In this document: positions 51,506-60,639 of the stretch, piece by piece
How the letters are laid out: the number at the start of each line of letters is the position of its first letter
Position numbering within the stretch: position 1 is the first letter of the stretch
From: Enterobacter bugandensis
Lineage (GTDB): Bacteria > Pseudomonadota > Gammaproteobacteria > Enterobacterales > Enterobacteriaceae
Assembly (NCBI RefSeq): GCF_900324475.1
Contig: NZ_LT992502.1
Span: forward strand, 1,240,001-1,304,000
Length of the DNA stretch: 64,000 nt
Direction of reading: 5' to 3'
Translations under genes and position numbers: made by a program
The notes under the pieces: generated by a model
Told to the model about the DNA's origin: nothing
What the model saw: the letters and a program-made list of their open reading frames with translations, nothing else
Databases searched by the model: none

Positions 51506-52743
51506 GCATCCTCCCCACGCCAGAATACAGCCGCAATATGCGGCTGATCGGCCATAGCGACCAGGGCGGTCGTCCGGACGGCGTGCAGCTGATGGTGCAC
51601 CGCGGTTTCGCCTATATCGGCCATATGGTGTCGCAGGGCTTTTCGATAGTAGACGTGCGCGACCCGAAAAAACCGAAACCCGCGGGCTATGTGCCTGCGC
51701 CGCCGGGCACCTGGAACGTGCATCTGCAGGCGCATGACGATCTCCTGCTGGTGATCAACGCCCGGGATCTGTTTGCCGATGCCCGCTTTGCCGACGAGAA
51801 GGTCTATTACACCCGGCAGGTGGGCGAGACCGTCCGCGACGTGCAGGACAAAGGCTGGAGCGCCGGGCTTCGTGTGTTTGATATCTCCACCCCGGACGCG
51901 CCGCGCGAAATCGGCTTTCTGTCGCTGAGCGGGATTGGCATTCACCGCATCTGGTACGTCGGTGGGCGCTGGGCGTACGTGTCGGCGCTGATCGACGGTT
52001 TTACCGACTACATCTTTCTGACGATCGACCTGGCCGACCCGCGTAAGCCTGAGGTGGCAGGGCGCTGGTGGCTGCCGGGCATGAACCAGGCCGAAGGCGA
52101 ACAGCCGAACTGGCCGGAAGGCAAACGCTACGCGCTCCACCATGCGATTATTGCCGGCGATACGGCGTACGGCAGCTGGCGCGACGGCGGCCTGACGCTG
52201 CTGGACGTGAAGGATCGTACCCAGCCTAAGCTTATTAGCCACCGTAACTGGAGTCCGCCGTTTGGCGGCGGCACGCACACCGCGCTGCCGCTGCCGGACC
52301 GCGATCTGCTGGTGGTGCTGGACGAAGCGGTGCTCGATAACCAGGAGGACGGTGAGAAGCTGATCTGGCTGTTTGATATTCGCGACCCGTCGAATCCGGT
52401 CAGCATTTCTACCTTCCCGCAGCCGGATGAAATCGACTACGTGGAGAAAGGGGCGCATTTTGGCCCGCACAACCTGCACGAGAACCGGCCGGGGAGCTTT
52501 GTCAGCTCAACGCTGATTTTTGCCACCTATCAGAATGCGGGCGTGCGCGCGTATGACATCTCCAATCCGTATCGGCCCGTGGAAACCGGTGCGCTGGTGC
52601 CTGCGGCACCGGAGAAAATGATGGACACCCGCCCGAATCGCCCGCAGGTAATCCAGTCGTGTGACGTGTTTGTGGATGCGCAGGGAATTATCTACAGCAC
52701 GGACTATAACGGCGGGCTGTCGGTAATTGAGTATCTGGGGTAA
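51502..52743 (+). CDS. LVIVD-repeat beta-propeller protein, cytoplasmic, unknown function
   Basis: 413 residues without signal peptide or membrane segment. Seven repeats of an LVIVD-type blade can be read, each ending in a D-[ILV]-x-[DN]-P-like turn: IVDVRDPKKP (49-58), VFDISTPDAP (125-134), TIDLADPRKP (174-183), LLDVKDRTQP (233-242), LFDIRDPSNP (290-299), AYDISNPYRP (350-359) and the terminal YNGGLSVIEY. Histidines recur at blade entries: 74, 78, 148, 213, 214, 259, 319, 323 and 326. Start overlaps the binding-protein stop, so it is translationally coupled to the importer. The function is unknown; a metal-dependent enzyme or chaperone role in thiosugar or thiol metabolism is possible. Confidence 0.85.
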   Translation: MSILPTPEYSRNMRLIGHSDQGGRPDGVQLMVHRGFAYIGHMVSQGFSIVDVRDPKKPKPAGYVPAPPGTWNVHLQAHDDLLLVINARDLFADARFADEKVYYTRQVGETVRDVQDKGWSAGLRVFDISTPDAPREIGFLSLSGIGIHRIWYVGGRWAYVSALIDGFTDYIFLTIDLADPRKPEVAGRWWLPGMNQAEGEQPNWPEGKRYALHHAIIAGDTAYGSWRDGGLTLLDVKDRTQPKLISHRNWSPPFGGGTHTALPLPDRDLLVVLDEAVLDNQEDGEKLIWLFDIRDPSNPVSISTFPQPDEIDYVEKGAHFGPHNLHENRPGSFVSSTLIFATYQNAGVRAYDISNPYRPVETGALVPAAPEKMMDTRPNRPQVIQSCDVFVDAQGIIYSTDYNGGLSVIEYLG

Positions 52744-52756
52744 GTGCGGTTTGATG

Positions 52757-52793
52757 CCCTCACCCCGGCCTTCTCCCACAGGGAGAGGGAGAA
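52757..52793. repeat. boxC-like inverted repeat, copy 5
   Basis: CCCTCACCCC flank, then CCTTCTCCC/GGGAGAGGG (one mismatch) around ACA, filling the gap between the convergent LVIVD gene and mtnK. Confidence 0.8.
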
Positions 52794-52795
52794 AA

Positions 52796-53995
52796 TCAAC
52801 TGTACTGCCGCACCCGCGCCACCAGATCTTCCGCGCTGTCGATACGGTCGGCAATCACAATGAGCGCCTTGCCGAGCGTTATCGCGTGGCGCAGGCACTC
52901 GTGGCGCATGGCCTCGTCCTGAATGGTGTCGATATCCGCGACGTGGGAAAGCCCGACGCTGCGGCGAATGAGTTCGGTGCCGCAGAAGCCGATGGCGTCA
53001 TGCCAGACCTTTTTCAGGAACGCGGAGGCATAGCCTGGCGCGCTGAGCGCGGCGTCGCGGGCTTTCTCGTTTGCCAGCGCCTGGAAGCGTTCCGCGAAGG
53101 TGTTCCACAGCTCCTGAATATCGGTCAGGCGCTGCTCGCGCGCGGCGGCGGCATCGCGAATGCCCAGATGGCCCGGCAAGCCGCAGAAGTTGAGCAGCAG
53201 GTTGCCGATGGCGGTGCCGACGTCAAAGCCAATCGGCCCGAAATAGCCGAACTCGGCGTCGATGGCCTTCAGGCTGCCGTCGGCCACAAAAATCGAGCCG
53301 CTGTGAATATCCCCGTGCAGCAGCGCTTCGGCATGCGAGAAGAAGCGGTGCTTCAGGGAGGCCACGGCAATTTTTAGCGGGGCGTCGTCGCGCAGGCCGG
53401 CGACGTCATTTTCCAGCTCGGCAGGGTAGTTATTGCGCTCATGAACCTGGTACGGATCGTTGAAGAACAGATCTTCGGTGATCTCACACATCTCCGGGTT
53501 GATGAATTTCGCCACCTGCGCTTTTTTCTCGTGCGGGTGCAGATAGAAATCGCTGGTGTGGAACAGCGCGTGCGCGAGGTATTCGCCCAGCTGGCGCGCC
53601 GCCTGCGGGTAGTAAATGTTGTTGATCAGCTCGCCGCGCCAGATGCGATGGCTGGAGAGATCTTCCATCACCATCACCGCCAGTTCCGGGTCAAAGTGGT
53701 GGATTTTCACGGTGTGCTGCGGGCTGTGCTGGTAATGCTCGACCAGGGTTTGCGCCTCGAGGCGGGCGCGATCCAGCGTCAGCGGCCAGGACTCGCCGAC
53801 GCAGCGCACGTAGGGCAGCGCCTGTTTGACGATGATGCGGCTCACGCCCGCGCTGTCGTAAATTTTAAAAACCAGATTGAGGTTGCCGTCGCCCACTTCC
53901 AGCGCCTCTACCAGCGATGACGGATCGTCAAGCCCACCAAACTGCCTGGCATACTCCACGGCGTCCTGAGCGGTAAAGGTACGGTATTGCGACAT
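52796..53995 (-). CDS. mtnK: 5-Methylthioribose kinase
   Basis: 399 residues, the usual MtnK length. It phosphorylates 5-methylthioribose at C1, the entry step of methionine salvage when MTA is cleaved to MTR. The protein-kinase-like fold carries [10 protein letters not shown] with catalytic Asp229 and the DXE motif IDAEFG (Asp246, Glu248). ATG 53995 opens [20 protein letters not shown]. Divergent from mtnA with MetJ boxes between, and convergent with the ABC/LVIVD operon. Confidence 0.96.
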   Translation of the reverse strand: MSQYRTFTAQDAVEYARQFGGLDDPSSLVEALEVGDGNLNLVFKIYDSAGVSRIIVKQALPYVRCVGESWPLTLDRARLEAQTLVEHYQHSPQHTVKIHHFDPELAVMVMEDLSSHRIWRGELINNIYYPQAARQLGEYLAHALFHTSDFYLHPHEKKAQVAKFINPEMCEITEDLFFNDPYQVHERNNYPAELENDVAGLRDDAPLKIAVASLKHRFFSHAEALLHGDIHSGSIFVADGSLKAIDAEFGYFGPIGFDVGTAIGNLLLNFCGLPGHLGIRDAAAAREQRLTDIQELWNTFAERFQALANEKARDAALSAPGYASAFLKKVWHDAIGFCGTELIRRSVGLSHVADIDTIQDEAMRHECLRHAITLGKALIVIADRIDSAEDLVARVRQYS

Positions 53996-54023
53996 GGCCT
54001 GTTCCTCACGAGTTAACTAATTA

Positions 54024-54055
54024 AGACATGTAGACGTCTATACATCTGGATTTCA
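54024..54055. promoter_or_regulatory. MetJ operator: tandem met boxes between mtnK and mtnA
   Basis: Consecutive octamers AGACATGT (54024-54031), AGACGTCT (54032-54039, perfect consensus), ATACATCT (54040-54047) and a weaker GGATTTCA. This is the tandem arrangement bound cooperatively by MetJ-SAM. Confidence 0.88.
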
Positions 54056-54099
54056 TCCTGACACAATGTGCTACAACAACGCAACAGGGAATTAACGAC

Positions 54100-55116
54100 A
54101 TGCAGACATTACAGACGACCAGCCTGCGGGTGGCGGATAATCAGCTCTTTATTCTCGACCAGCAGGCGCTTCCGCAGGAGAAACGCTGGCTGGATGCCTC
54201 AACGGTGGAGGCGCTGGTTGGGCATATCCACGCTCTGCGCGTGCGTGGCGCGCCGTTGATTGGTCTCTCTGCAAGCCTGCTGCTGGCGCTGCTGGCGGAA
54301 AACGGCAAAAGCCGCGATGAGCTGGCGGTGGCGCTGGAAACGCTTCGCGCATCCCGCCCGACGGCGGTAAACCTGATGAACAACCTCGACCGCATGAAGC
54401 TTGCGCTGTGGGAAGAGGATTTCGTTCCGGCGCTGGTGGCTGAGGCGCTGCGCCTGATTGACGAAGACAAACGGCTTTGCGACGCGATTGCAAAAGCGGG
54501 CAGCGCGCTGGTGAAGCCCGGCAGCCGTCTGCTGACCCACTGCAACACCGGCGGGCTGGCAACCGCGGGCGTCGGTACGGCGCTGGGCGTGATTGCCCGC
54601 GCGCATCAGGAGGGTAACGTCAGCAGCGTCTGGGTGGATGAAACCCGTCCGCTGTTGCAGGGCGGCAGGCTGACCGCATGGGAGCTGGGCGAGCTGGGGG
54701 TGCCGTATCAGCTGATTACCGACTCCATGGCCGCCAGCCTGATGGCGAAAGGGCAGGTGGACGCCGTGTGGGTGGGGGCAGACCGTATCGCCGCCAACGG
54801 CGACGTGGCGAATAAAATCGGCACTTATTCACTGGCGGTGCTGGCGAAATTCCACGGCATTCCGTTTTACGTCGCCGCCCCACAAACGACGCTCGACCCG
54901 ACCTGCCCGAACGGGGATGCGATCCCCATCGAGCAGCGCGCCGCCAGCGAGGTGACGGGCGTTGCCGGAAGCTTTGGCGCGGTGCAGTGGGCGCCGGAAG
55001 ACGCGCAGGTCTATAATCCGGCATTCGACGTCACGCCTGCCTCGCTGATTAGCGGCTGGGTGCTGGATACGGGTGTGGTCACGCCGGATGAGGTGGCGGA
55101 AGGGAAATTTGCCTGA
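54100..55116 (+). CDS. mtnA: 5-Methylthioribose-1-phosphate isomerase
   Basis: 338 residues. It converts MTR-1-P to methylthioribulose-1-P. Active-site Cys148 lies in [20 protein letters not shown] and Asp228 in [21 protein letters not shown], both as in characterised MtnA. It resembles eIF2B-alpha proteins, but length and motifs are MtnA. Start ATG 54100 gives [11 protein letters not shown]. Confidence 0.96.
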   Translation: MQTLQTTSLRVADNQLFILDQQALPQEKRWLDASTVEALVGHIHALRVRGAPLIGLSASLLLALLAENGKSRDELAVALETLRASRPTAVNLMNNLDRMKLALWEEDFVPALVAEALRLIDEDKRLCDAIAKAGSALVKPGSRLLTHCNTGGLATAGVGTALGVIARAHQEGNVSSVWVDETRPLLQGGRLTAWELGELGVPYQLITDSMAASLMAKGQVDAVWVGADRIAANGDVANKIGTYSLAVLAKFHGIPFYVAAPQTTLDPTCPNGDAIPIEQRAASEVTGVAGSFGAVQWAPEDAQVYNPAFDVTPASLISGWVLDTGVVTPDEVAEGKFA

Positions 55117-55158
55117 GTCCGGCTATCCTTTAAGGGGGTTCCCTGAGAGGACAACATT

Positions 55159-55629
55159 GTGACGCTCGATCCTGAAACAGACTTAAAACTGGAGCGCGTG
55201 GTGGATGCACCGCGCGACCTGCTCTGGCTCTGCTGGACCACGCCCGAGCACATCAAAAACTTCTTCATTCCTGCTCCTCATAAGGTGACCGAATGTGACC
55301 TCGACCTGCGCGTGGGCGGGCGGTTCAACACCGTGTTTGAGGTGGACGGGCAGCGGATGGATAACCGGGGTGTCTTCCTGGAAATCGATCCGGGGAAAAA
55401 GCTGGTGTTTACCGACGGCTATACCGAAGGCTGGAAACCGGCCGAGAAGCCGTTTATGACGGCAATTTTGTTGCTGGAAGACGTCGGGGAGGGGAAAACC
55501 CGCTATACGGCGATTGCGCGCCATCCGACGAAGGAAATCCGCGAGCAGCATGAACAGATGGGCTTCCACGAAGGGTGGGGGACAGTGCTGGATCAGCTGG
55601 TGGAGTATGTGAAAGGGCTTAACGCTTAG
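55159..55629 (+). CDS. SRPBCC / AHSA1-domain protein
   Basis: 156-residue START-like protein of the AHSA1 (activator of Hsp90 homologue 1-like) family. It starts with LERVVDAPRDLLWLCWTTPE and continues HIKNFF and LRVGGRFNTVFEVDG, with GWGTVLDQLVEYVKGL at the C-terminus. GTG 55159 follows GAGAGGA. These proteins bind hydrophobic ligands or act as unknown enzymes. It follows mtnA by 42 bp on the same strand, so it may share the MetJ-controlled transcript. No known step in the pathway needs it. Confidence 0.85.
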   Translation: MTLDPETDLKLERVVDAPRDLLWLCWTTPEHIKNFFIPAPHKVTECDLDLRVGGRFNTVFEVDGQRMDNRGVFLEIDPGKKLVFTDGYTEGWKPAEKPFMTAILLLEDVGEGKTRYTAIARHPTKEIREQHEQMGFHEGWGTVLDQLVEYVKGLNA

Positions 55630-55641
55630 TGCGCGCTGGTG

Positions 55642-55677
55642 CCCTCACCCCGACCCTCTCCCTGTGGGAGAGGGAGA
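55642..55677. repeat. boxC-like inverted repeat, copy 6
   Basis: CCCTCACCCC flank, then CCCTCTCCC/GGGAGAGGG around TGT, between the convergent AHSA1 gene and mtnD. Confidence 0.8.
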
Positions 55678-55682
55678 AAAGA

Positions 55683-56225
55683 TCAGGCCAGGCGTGGATA
55701 CGCATCCGCGATCGCATCGCCCGTAAACTGGGCAACCCAGCCTTCCGGATTGTCGAAAATACGAATGGCCGTAAAGTTCGGCTCTGAGCCCATATCAAAC
55801 CAGTGCGGCGTGCCCGCCGGCACGGAAATCAGGTCGTTTTTCTCGCACAGTACCTGGTACACCTCATCGCCAATGTGCAGGCAGAACAGCCCGGCACCTT
55901 CCACGAAAAAGCGTACTTCGTCCTCGCCGTGGGTGTGTTCGTTCAGGAACTTCGCGCGCAGCGCCTCTTTCTGCGGATTGTCGGCGCGCAGGCTGATGAC
56001 ATCCCAGCTCTGATAGCCTTTCTCTGCCACCAGCTTGTCGATCGCATGTTGATACGCTTCGATCACGGCTTCGGGCGCAGGATCCTGCCCTAAATCACGG
56101 TCTGCCGCCCAGCGCTCAAAGCGCACGCCCTTAGCGTTCAGCTGTTGAGCGATTTCGGCGGCGTCGGTGCTGTGCCACTGGTGCTGGCTGGCGTCTTTAT
56201 CGGAATAAATGGTCAATGCGCTCAT
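55683..56225 (-). CDS. mtnD: Acireductone dioxygenase
   Basis: 180-residue cupin enzyme oxidising acireductone to 2-keto-4-methylthiobutyrate and formate (Fe form). Metal ligands His97, His99, Glu103 and His141 are in place ([13 protein letters not shown] and [11 protein letters not shown]), matching Klebsiella ARD. ATG 56225 overlaps the mtnC stop. Third gene of mtnB-mtnC-mtnD. Confidence 0.96.
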   Translation of the reverse strand: MSALTIYSDKDASQHQWHSTDAAEIAQQLNAKGVRFERWAADRDLGQDPAPEAVIEAYQHAIDKLVAEKGYQSWDVISLRADNPQKEALRAKFLNEHTHGEDEVRFFVEGAGLFCLHIGDEVYQVLCEKNDLISVPAGTPHWFDMGSEPNFTAIRIFDNPEGWVAQFTGDAIADAYPRLA

Positions 56226-56911
56226 GAAGGGATCTGCTCCGGATTAATCTCGTCAAACTGGTGGATTTGATGGTGATGGCTCGCACCGTCATCTTCACCG
56301 CGAATCAGTTGCAGGGTGCGAAAACCCGCCTGTTCAGCCGCGTCCAGCTCCTGATGAATATCCGACAGGAACAGGATCTGCGACGGGGCGATGCCCGTGT
56401 GCGCCGCTATGTTCTTGTAAGACTGCACCTCGCGCTTGGCGCCGATGTGGGTATCAAAATAGCCGCTGAACAGATGAGTAATATCACCTTCGTCGCTGTA
56501 GCCAAATAACAGTTTCTGCGCAGCAACGGAGCCAGAGGAATAAACATAGAGATCAATCCCTTGTGCCTTCCATTTTTCCAGCGCGGGCAGAACGTCAGGG
56601 TAGAGATGGCCGGTAAAGTCACCGTTGATGTAGCCCTCCTGCCAGATGATGCCTTGCAGTGCTTTGAGCGCCGTCGATTTGCGGTCTTCATCCATAAAGC
56701 TAAACAGCACGTTGATGAGATCGCCGACGCCGGCATGCGGATCGCTGATTTCATCGCGCAGGTTGTCCAGAATCGATTTGACCGGCTCGGCGTACTGCTG
56801 GGCGGTCACGAAGGCCGCCAGCCGCTCACGCGCGTAGGGGAACAAAACATCATGGACAAAACGAATATCGCTGGTGGTTCCTTCAATATCCGTCACAATC
56901 GCGCGAATCAT
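56222..56911 (-). CDS. mtnC: Enolase-phosphatase E1
   Basis: 229-residue bifunctional HAD enzyme (enolisation plus dephosphorylation of diketo-methylthiopentyl-phosphate). HAD motif I is [10 protein letters not shown] with Asp8 and Glu10, motif [13 protein letters not shown], motif [20 protein letters not shown] 56911 overlaps the mtnB stop (ATGA); an in-frame start at 56944 lies within mtnB. Length equals the Klebsiella E1 enzyme. Confidence 0.96.
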   Translation of the reverse strand: MIRAIVTDIEGTTSDIRFVHDVLFPYARERLAAFVTAQQYAEPVKSILDNLRDEISDPHAGVGDLINVLFSFMDEDRKSTALKALQGIIWQEGYINGDFTGHLYPDVLPALEKWKAQGIDLYVYSSGSVAAQKLLFGYSDEGDITHLFSGYFDTHIGAKREVQSYKNIAAHTGIAPSQILFLSDIHQELDAAEQAGFRTLQLIRGEDDGASHHHQIHQFDEINPEQIPS

Positions 56912-57522
56912 ACTCTCTCCAGTTGTCGTAAACGCATTTCGCATTCAAATAAGAATTCTAAACCTTCCAGATGACGGCGGGCTTCGGCCACGTCGCGTCC
57001 CCAGCAGGTTAAGCCATGGCCGCGCAGAAGAAAACCATAATTAAGCGGACGCTCCTGGGCGTAATGGGCGATGCGCGAGGCGAGGGCGTCGATGTCCTGG
57101 TCGTTATCAAACACCGGGATGGCGACGGTATCCAGATGGGTAGTCTGCCCGGTAAGCGATTTCTGCATCTCGAAACCGCTGATATTCAGTTCGGCTTCTT
57201 TGACCAGACGCGACAGCACCGTGGCGTTAACGGTATGAACGTGCAGGACAGCGTTAGCCTCCGGGAACAGGCGATAGATAAGGGTGTGTAGCCCGGTCTC
57301 CGCCGACGGTTTTCGACCGGACGGCGCCCGGTTGGTGGCGATCTCCACCTGTAGAAAATCGTCGGTGGTCAGGCTGCCTTTGTCCTTGCCGGATTCGCTG
57401 AGCCAGCAGAGGTGCTCGTCCTGACGCACCGACATATTACCGCCGGTGGCGGGTGCCCAGCCTTTGGCGCCTATCCAGCGGCAGGCGTCGACCAGGTGTG
57501 TGAGCAGCAGGTTGTCTGTCAT
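56908..57522 (-). CDS. mtnB: Methylthioribulose-1-phosphate dehydratase
   Basis: 204-residue class II aldolase-fold zinc enzyme dehydrating MTRu-1-P. Zn-binding His94 and His96 in [14 protein letters not shown], Glu75 in [11 protein letters not shown], a third His in [14 protein letters not shown]-terminal [13 protein letters not shown] is typical. First gene of mtnBCD, divergent from mtnE with MetJ boxes between. Confidence 0.95.
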   Translation of the reverse strand: MTDNLLLTHLVDACRWIGAKGWAPATGGNMSVRQDEHLCWLSESGKDKGSLTTDDFLQVEIATNRAPSGRKPSAETGLHTLIYRLFPEANAVLHVHTVNATVLSRLVKEAELNISGFEMQKSLTGQTTHLDTVAIPVFDNDQDIDALASRIAHYAQERPLNYGFLLRGHGLTCWGRDVAEARRHLEGLEFLFECEMRLRQLERV

Positions 57523-57552
57523 TTCCTTTTACCCCTCGGCCAGGAATATTGA

Positions 57553-57576
57553 TATGGTTTAGACGTCTAAGCGTCT
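57553..57576. promoter_or_regulatory. MetJ operator between mtnB and mtnE
   Basis: AGACGTCT (57561-57568, perfect) followed directly by AAGCGTCT (57569-57576, six of eight), with a weaker TATGGTTT before. It serves both divergent genes. Confidence 0.85.
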
Positions 57577-57643
57577 TGATTGCCAAAGACTAACATCGTG
57601 TTATAGTGGCAGCAACATAAGTATTACAAGCAGGCACGACAAC

Positions 57644-58804
57644 ATGAGCAATAACGTATTGATCCCGCAGAGTAAACTTCCTAATCTCGGTACCACCATA
57701 TTTACGCAGATGAGCGCCCTGGCGCAGCAGCACAATGCCATTAACCTCTCGCAGGGGTTCCCCGATTTCGATGGTCCGAAATATTTGCAGGAACGTCTGG
57801 CGCACCACGTGGAGCAGGGTGCGAATCAGTATGCGCCGATGACCGGCGTGCAGGCGCTGCGGGAAGCCATTGCCGACAAAACGGCGGCGCTGTATGGCCA
57901 TAAGCCCGATGCGAACAGCGATATCACGGTGACGGCAGGGGCGACCGAAGCGCTGTATGCTGCCATCACCGCGCTGGTGCGCGCGGGGGATGAAGTCATC
58001 TGCTTTGACCCAAGCTACGACAGCTATGCGCCTGCGGTTGAACTCTCCGGTGGCGTGGTGAAGCGTGTGGCGCTCCAGCCGCCGCATTTCCGCCCGGACT
58101 GGCAGGCGTTCGCCGCGCTGCTGAGTGATAAAACGCGCCTGGTGATCCTGAATACCCCGCACAACCCGTCGGCGACGGTGTGGCAAAAGGCCGATTTTAC
58201 CGCGCTGTGGCAGGCTATCGCCGAGCGGGAAATTTACGTCCTGAGCGATGAAGTCTACGAGCACATCTGCTTTGCGGCGGAAGGGCACGCCAGCGTGCTG
58301 GCCCATCCGCAGCTTCGCGAGCGCGCGGTTGCGGTGTCGTCATTTGGAAAAACCTACCATATGACCGGCTGGAAGGTAGGGTACTGCGTGGCCCCGGCGG
58401 CCATCAGCGCGGAGCTGCGTAAGGTGCACCAGTACCTGACCTTTGCGGTCAATACGCCCGCGCAGCTGGCGCTGGCGGACATGCTGCGCAGCGAACCGCA
58501 GCATTATCGCGAGCTGCCGGATTTTTACCGCGCGCGTCGGGATCTGTTTGTAAATGCGCTGAGCAAAAGCCGTCTGGAAATTCTGCCGTGTGAAGGGACC
58601 TACTTCCTGCTGGCGGACTACAGCGCGATTTCCGATCTGGACGATGTCAGCTTTTGCCGGTGGCTGACGGAGGAGGTGGGCGTGGCGGCTATTCCGCTGT
58701 CGGTGTTCTGCGCCGATCCCTTCCCGCATAAGCTGGTTCGTCTGTGCTTTGCGAAGCAGGAATCGACGCTGCTGGCGGCGGCAGAGCGTCTGGCGACGCT
58801 CTGA
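57644..58804 (+). CDS. mtnE: Methionine transaminase (YbdL)
   Basis: 386-residue PLP-dependent class I aminotransferase that converts 2-keto-4-methylthiobutyrate to methionine, the last salvage step. PLP Lys lies in VSSFGKTYHMTGWKVGY, Asn in ILNTPHNPSATVW and Asp/Tyr in YVLSDEVYEHICF. Same gene as E. coli ybdL, which sits next to ybdM and ybdH but without the other mtn genes. Its final TGA abuts the 3' end of ybdM. Confidence 0.94.
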   Translation: MSNNVLIPQSKLPNLGTTIFTQMSALAQQHNAINLSQGFPDFDGPKYLQERLAHHVEQGANQYAPMTGVQALREAIADKTAALYGHKPDANSDITVTAGATEALYAAITALVRAGDEVICFDPSYDSYAPAVELSGGVVKRVALQPPHFRPDWQAFAALLSDKTRLVILNTPHNPSATVWQKADFTALWQAIAEREIYVLSDEVYEHICFAAEGHASVLAHPQLRERAVAVSSFGKTYHMTGWKVGYCVAPAAISAELRKVHQYLTFAVNTPAQLALADMLRSEPQHYRELPDFYRARRDLFVNALSKSRLEILPCEGTYFLLADYSAISDLDDVSFCRWLTEEVGVAAIPLSVFCADPFPHKLVRLCFAKQESTLLAAAERLATL

Positions 58805-59431
58805 CTATTTCACCGTCCAGGCTTCGGAATAGCGACGGTCTGCAAACAGTTCCAGCAGGCCGTTGATCTGCTTCAGGCGCAGCACCTCGTCGCTGTCCAT
58901 CCCCAGTTCCTTACCAATTTTCTCATCGTTCCAGCCAAGCTGGGCCAGCTCCCGGACGATGTCGGACATGGCGTTGATCTGGTGGCGTCCCCGCGCACGG
59001 TTGTGGCGGATGGTGGCGGCCATCCGGTCAAGCTTTTGCTGGCGATCTTTGCGCAGGCAGGTGACGGGCAAATAGCCCCGAAGCTGGCGCTTCAGCGCGG
59101 CCCTGCTTTTACCGATTTCGTGACGATGGAAGCCATCGACAATTTCGTAATGCGCCGGCTCGCTTTCCGTCACCACGATGGGCTGCGTAAACCCGTCGAG
59201 CTCGAGCGATTGACTCAGCAGACGCTTTTCCGGCGGCGCCACGTTATTCGGGTTGTAGTCGTTGGCAACGATAGCGTCCTGCTTTATCCACAGCACGCAG
59301 TCGACGGGCTGGTCGCTGAACGGGCTGAGATGATGCATGGCCTGGCGAAAAGCATTGATGGCATCTATACGTTGCTCGTCGGTGAGCGTCTGCAAATAGG
59401 TTTCCAGTTCGGTAATCAGTCGTTGCTGCAT
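58805..59431 (-). CDS. ybdM: ParB/sulfiredoxin-domain protein YbdM (IbrB-like)
   Basis: 208 residues. The N-terminal ParB/Srx-type domain carries EIVDGFHRHEIGKSRA, the ParB-like G-F/H-R-x motif. A C-terminal HTH-like part follows (LGWNDEKIGKELGMDSDEV). It is homologous to IbrB, which with IbrA activates eib genes in some E. coli. ATG 59431 with GGGGGA upstream is preferred to GTG 59443. It overlaps the 3' end of ybdN by 16 bp, so both are expressed together. Biochemical role unknown. Confidence 0.88.
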   Translation of the reverse strand: MQQRLITELETYLQTLTDEQRIDAINAFRQAMHHLSPFSDQPVDCVLWIKQDAIVANDYNPNNVAPPEKRLLSQSLELDGFTQPIVVTESEPAHYEIVDGFHRHEIGKSRAALKRQLRGYLPVTCLRKDRQQKLDRMAATIRHNRARGRHQINAMSDIVRELAQLGWNDEKIGKELGMDSDEVLRLKQINGLLELFADRRYSEAWTVK

Positions 59432-60639
59432 AAGATCCCCCACTCATTGCGTTTTGATTTCATCCGTTCGCTATAGCGCTGATAGTGCTTTGGTTTGTTC
59501 GGGCTAAAGGAGAGGGCCCGACACCAGTAATCGTTGTTGAGCAGAACCTTGCATATTCGCCGCCAGGACGGGATATCCTTTGAGCCGATATCACCCTCCT
59601 GCGTATCGGGAAGATCGGACATCCCGCGCTTCTGATACCAGTGCAGGTACACCGCGACTTTATTGCGATAATGTTCAGCCGTCTGTTGCGGCATGCTGTC
59701 GAGGAGCAGCATGGCGTACTCTTGCCAGCTGAGGTGGTCGGGCTTGAGGATCTTTCTGTGACCGTAGAAGTGGTTGTCGTGCCCCGCGTAAATTCCGCCG
59801 CTGCGCACACCGCTGACGCGTGCGCACATGGCGGCCCAGCGTTCAGGTTCAACGACATGATAGAGCCATAAGCCCTGTCGCTGCTCCGGGCCAAAGGGTT
59901 CACAGATGCGCATGTAGCGCGGTGGCACGCCGGCCTGGTACATCAGATTGTAGAGGGGGTTATAGGCGCAGCCCGTTTTGGCAAACCAGGTCCAGATGTC
60001 GGCGGTTTTCCAGTCGTAGAGAGGATAGATATACCAGGCATGACCGCCGGGCGCGACGGTCGTCCAGGGTTTGTCGTCGGAAAAGCGCTGCTTGCGTGCG
60101 CAGGCGATTGCCAGGAAGCGGTTATAGGATTCGTCGGCGCGGATGCCCACCATCACTGCGGCGGGGCGCCTTCGCGCATACCATTCGGCAAAGTCCCTGA
60201 CGAAGGCCTCGAAGGTCATTCCCTGCTGATAAAAATCAAAATAACACGTACTGGTGATGGCATCAGGCGGAGGCTGTCTGACCCAGCTTATGCCAGGTTC
60301 CCAGCACTGCCATTCCGGCTGGTACTGAGAGAGGGCATTTTGCGTGGTGATCGGCAGCGCCACCCACCAGAACTGATTGATGACGTCACGATATTGGGTC
60401 CTCATGTTCTCAATATGCTCAATGGTGCAGGAGAACTGTGCTTCCCAGTCCAGAAAGAGGACATCTATTTTTCTGTTCAGCTGCCGCGCCCGTTGCGCAG
60501 CAAGATGAAGCATCACCGTTGAATCTTTTCCGCCAGAAAATGAGACGCACACGCGGGTAAAATTTTGCAGCGTCCAGTTTATGCGTTCTGAAGCAGCCTC
60601 CAGAACGTTTTCCTGAAGAGGGTATTTATAGATAGACAT
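59416..60639 (-). CDS. ybdN: PAPS-reductase-like PP-loop protein YbdN (IbrA-like)
   Basis: 407-residue cytoplasmic PP-loop ATPase-fold protein. SFSGGKDSTVMLHLAA near the N-terminus binds a nucleotide. The rest resembles the DUF3440/IbrA family with conserved aromatic-rich segments (YPLYDWKTADIWTWFAKTG). Related to PAPS reductase and DndC-type proteins, but it lacks the CysH C-terminal ECG(I/L)H motif as far as I can see. Pairs with YbdM. ATG 60639 gives MSIYKYPLQENV, the family start. Confidence 0.88.
   Translation of the reverse strand: MSIYKYPLQENVLEAASERINWTLQNFTRVCVSFSGGKDSTVMLHLAAQRARQLNRKIDVLFLDWEAQFSCTIEHIENMRTQYRDVINQFWWVALPITTQNALSQYQPEWQCWEPGISWVRQPPPDAITSTCYFDFYQQGMTFEAFVRDFAEWYARRRPAAVMVGIRADESYNRFLAIACARKQRFSDDKPWTTVAPGGHAWYIYPLYDWKTADIWTWFAKTGCAYNPLYNLMYQAGVPPRYMRICEPFGPEQRQGLWLYHVVEPERWAAMCARVSGVRSGGIYAGHDNHFYGHRKILKPDHLSWQEYAMLLLDSMPQQTAEHYRNKVAVYLHWYQKRGMSDLPDTQEGDIGSKDIPSWRRICKVLLNNDYWCRALSFSPNKPKHYQRYSERMKSKRNEWGILCSND

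Noticed and set aside
57561..57568. AGACGTCT as a chance restriction-like palindrome
   Set aside because: A second met box is directly adjacent and it lies in a divergent mtn promoter, so it was kept as a MetJ operator.
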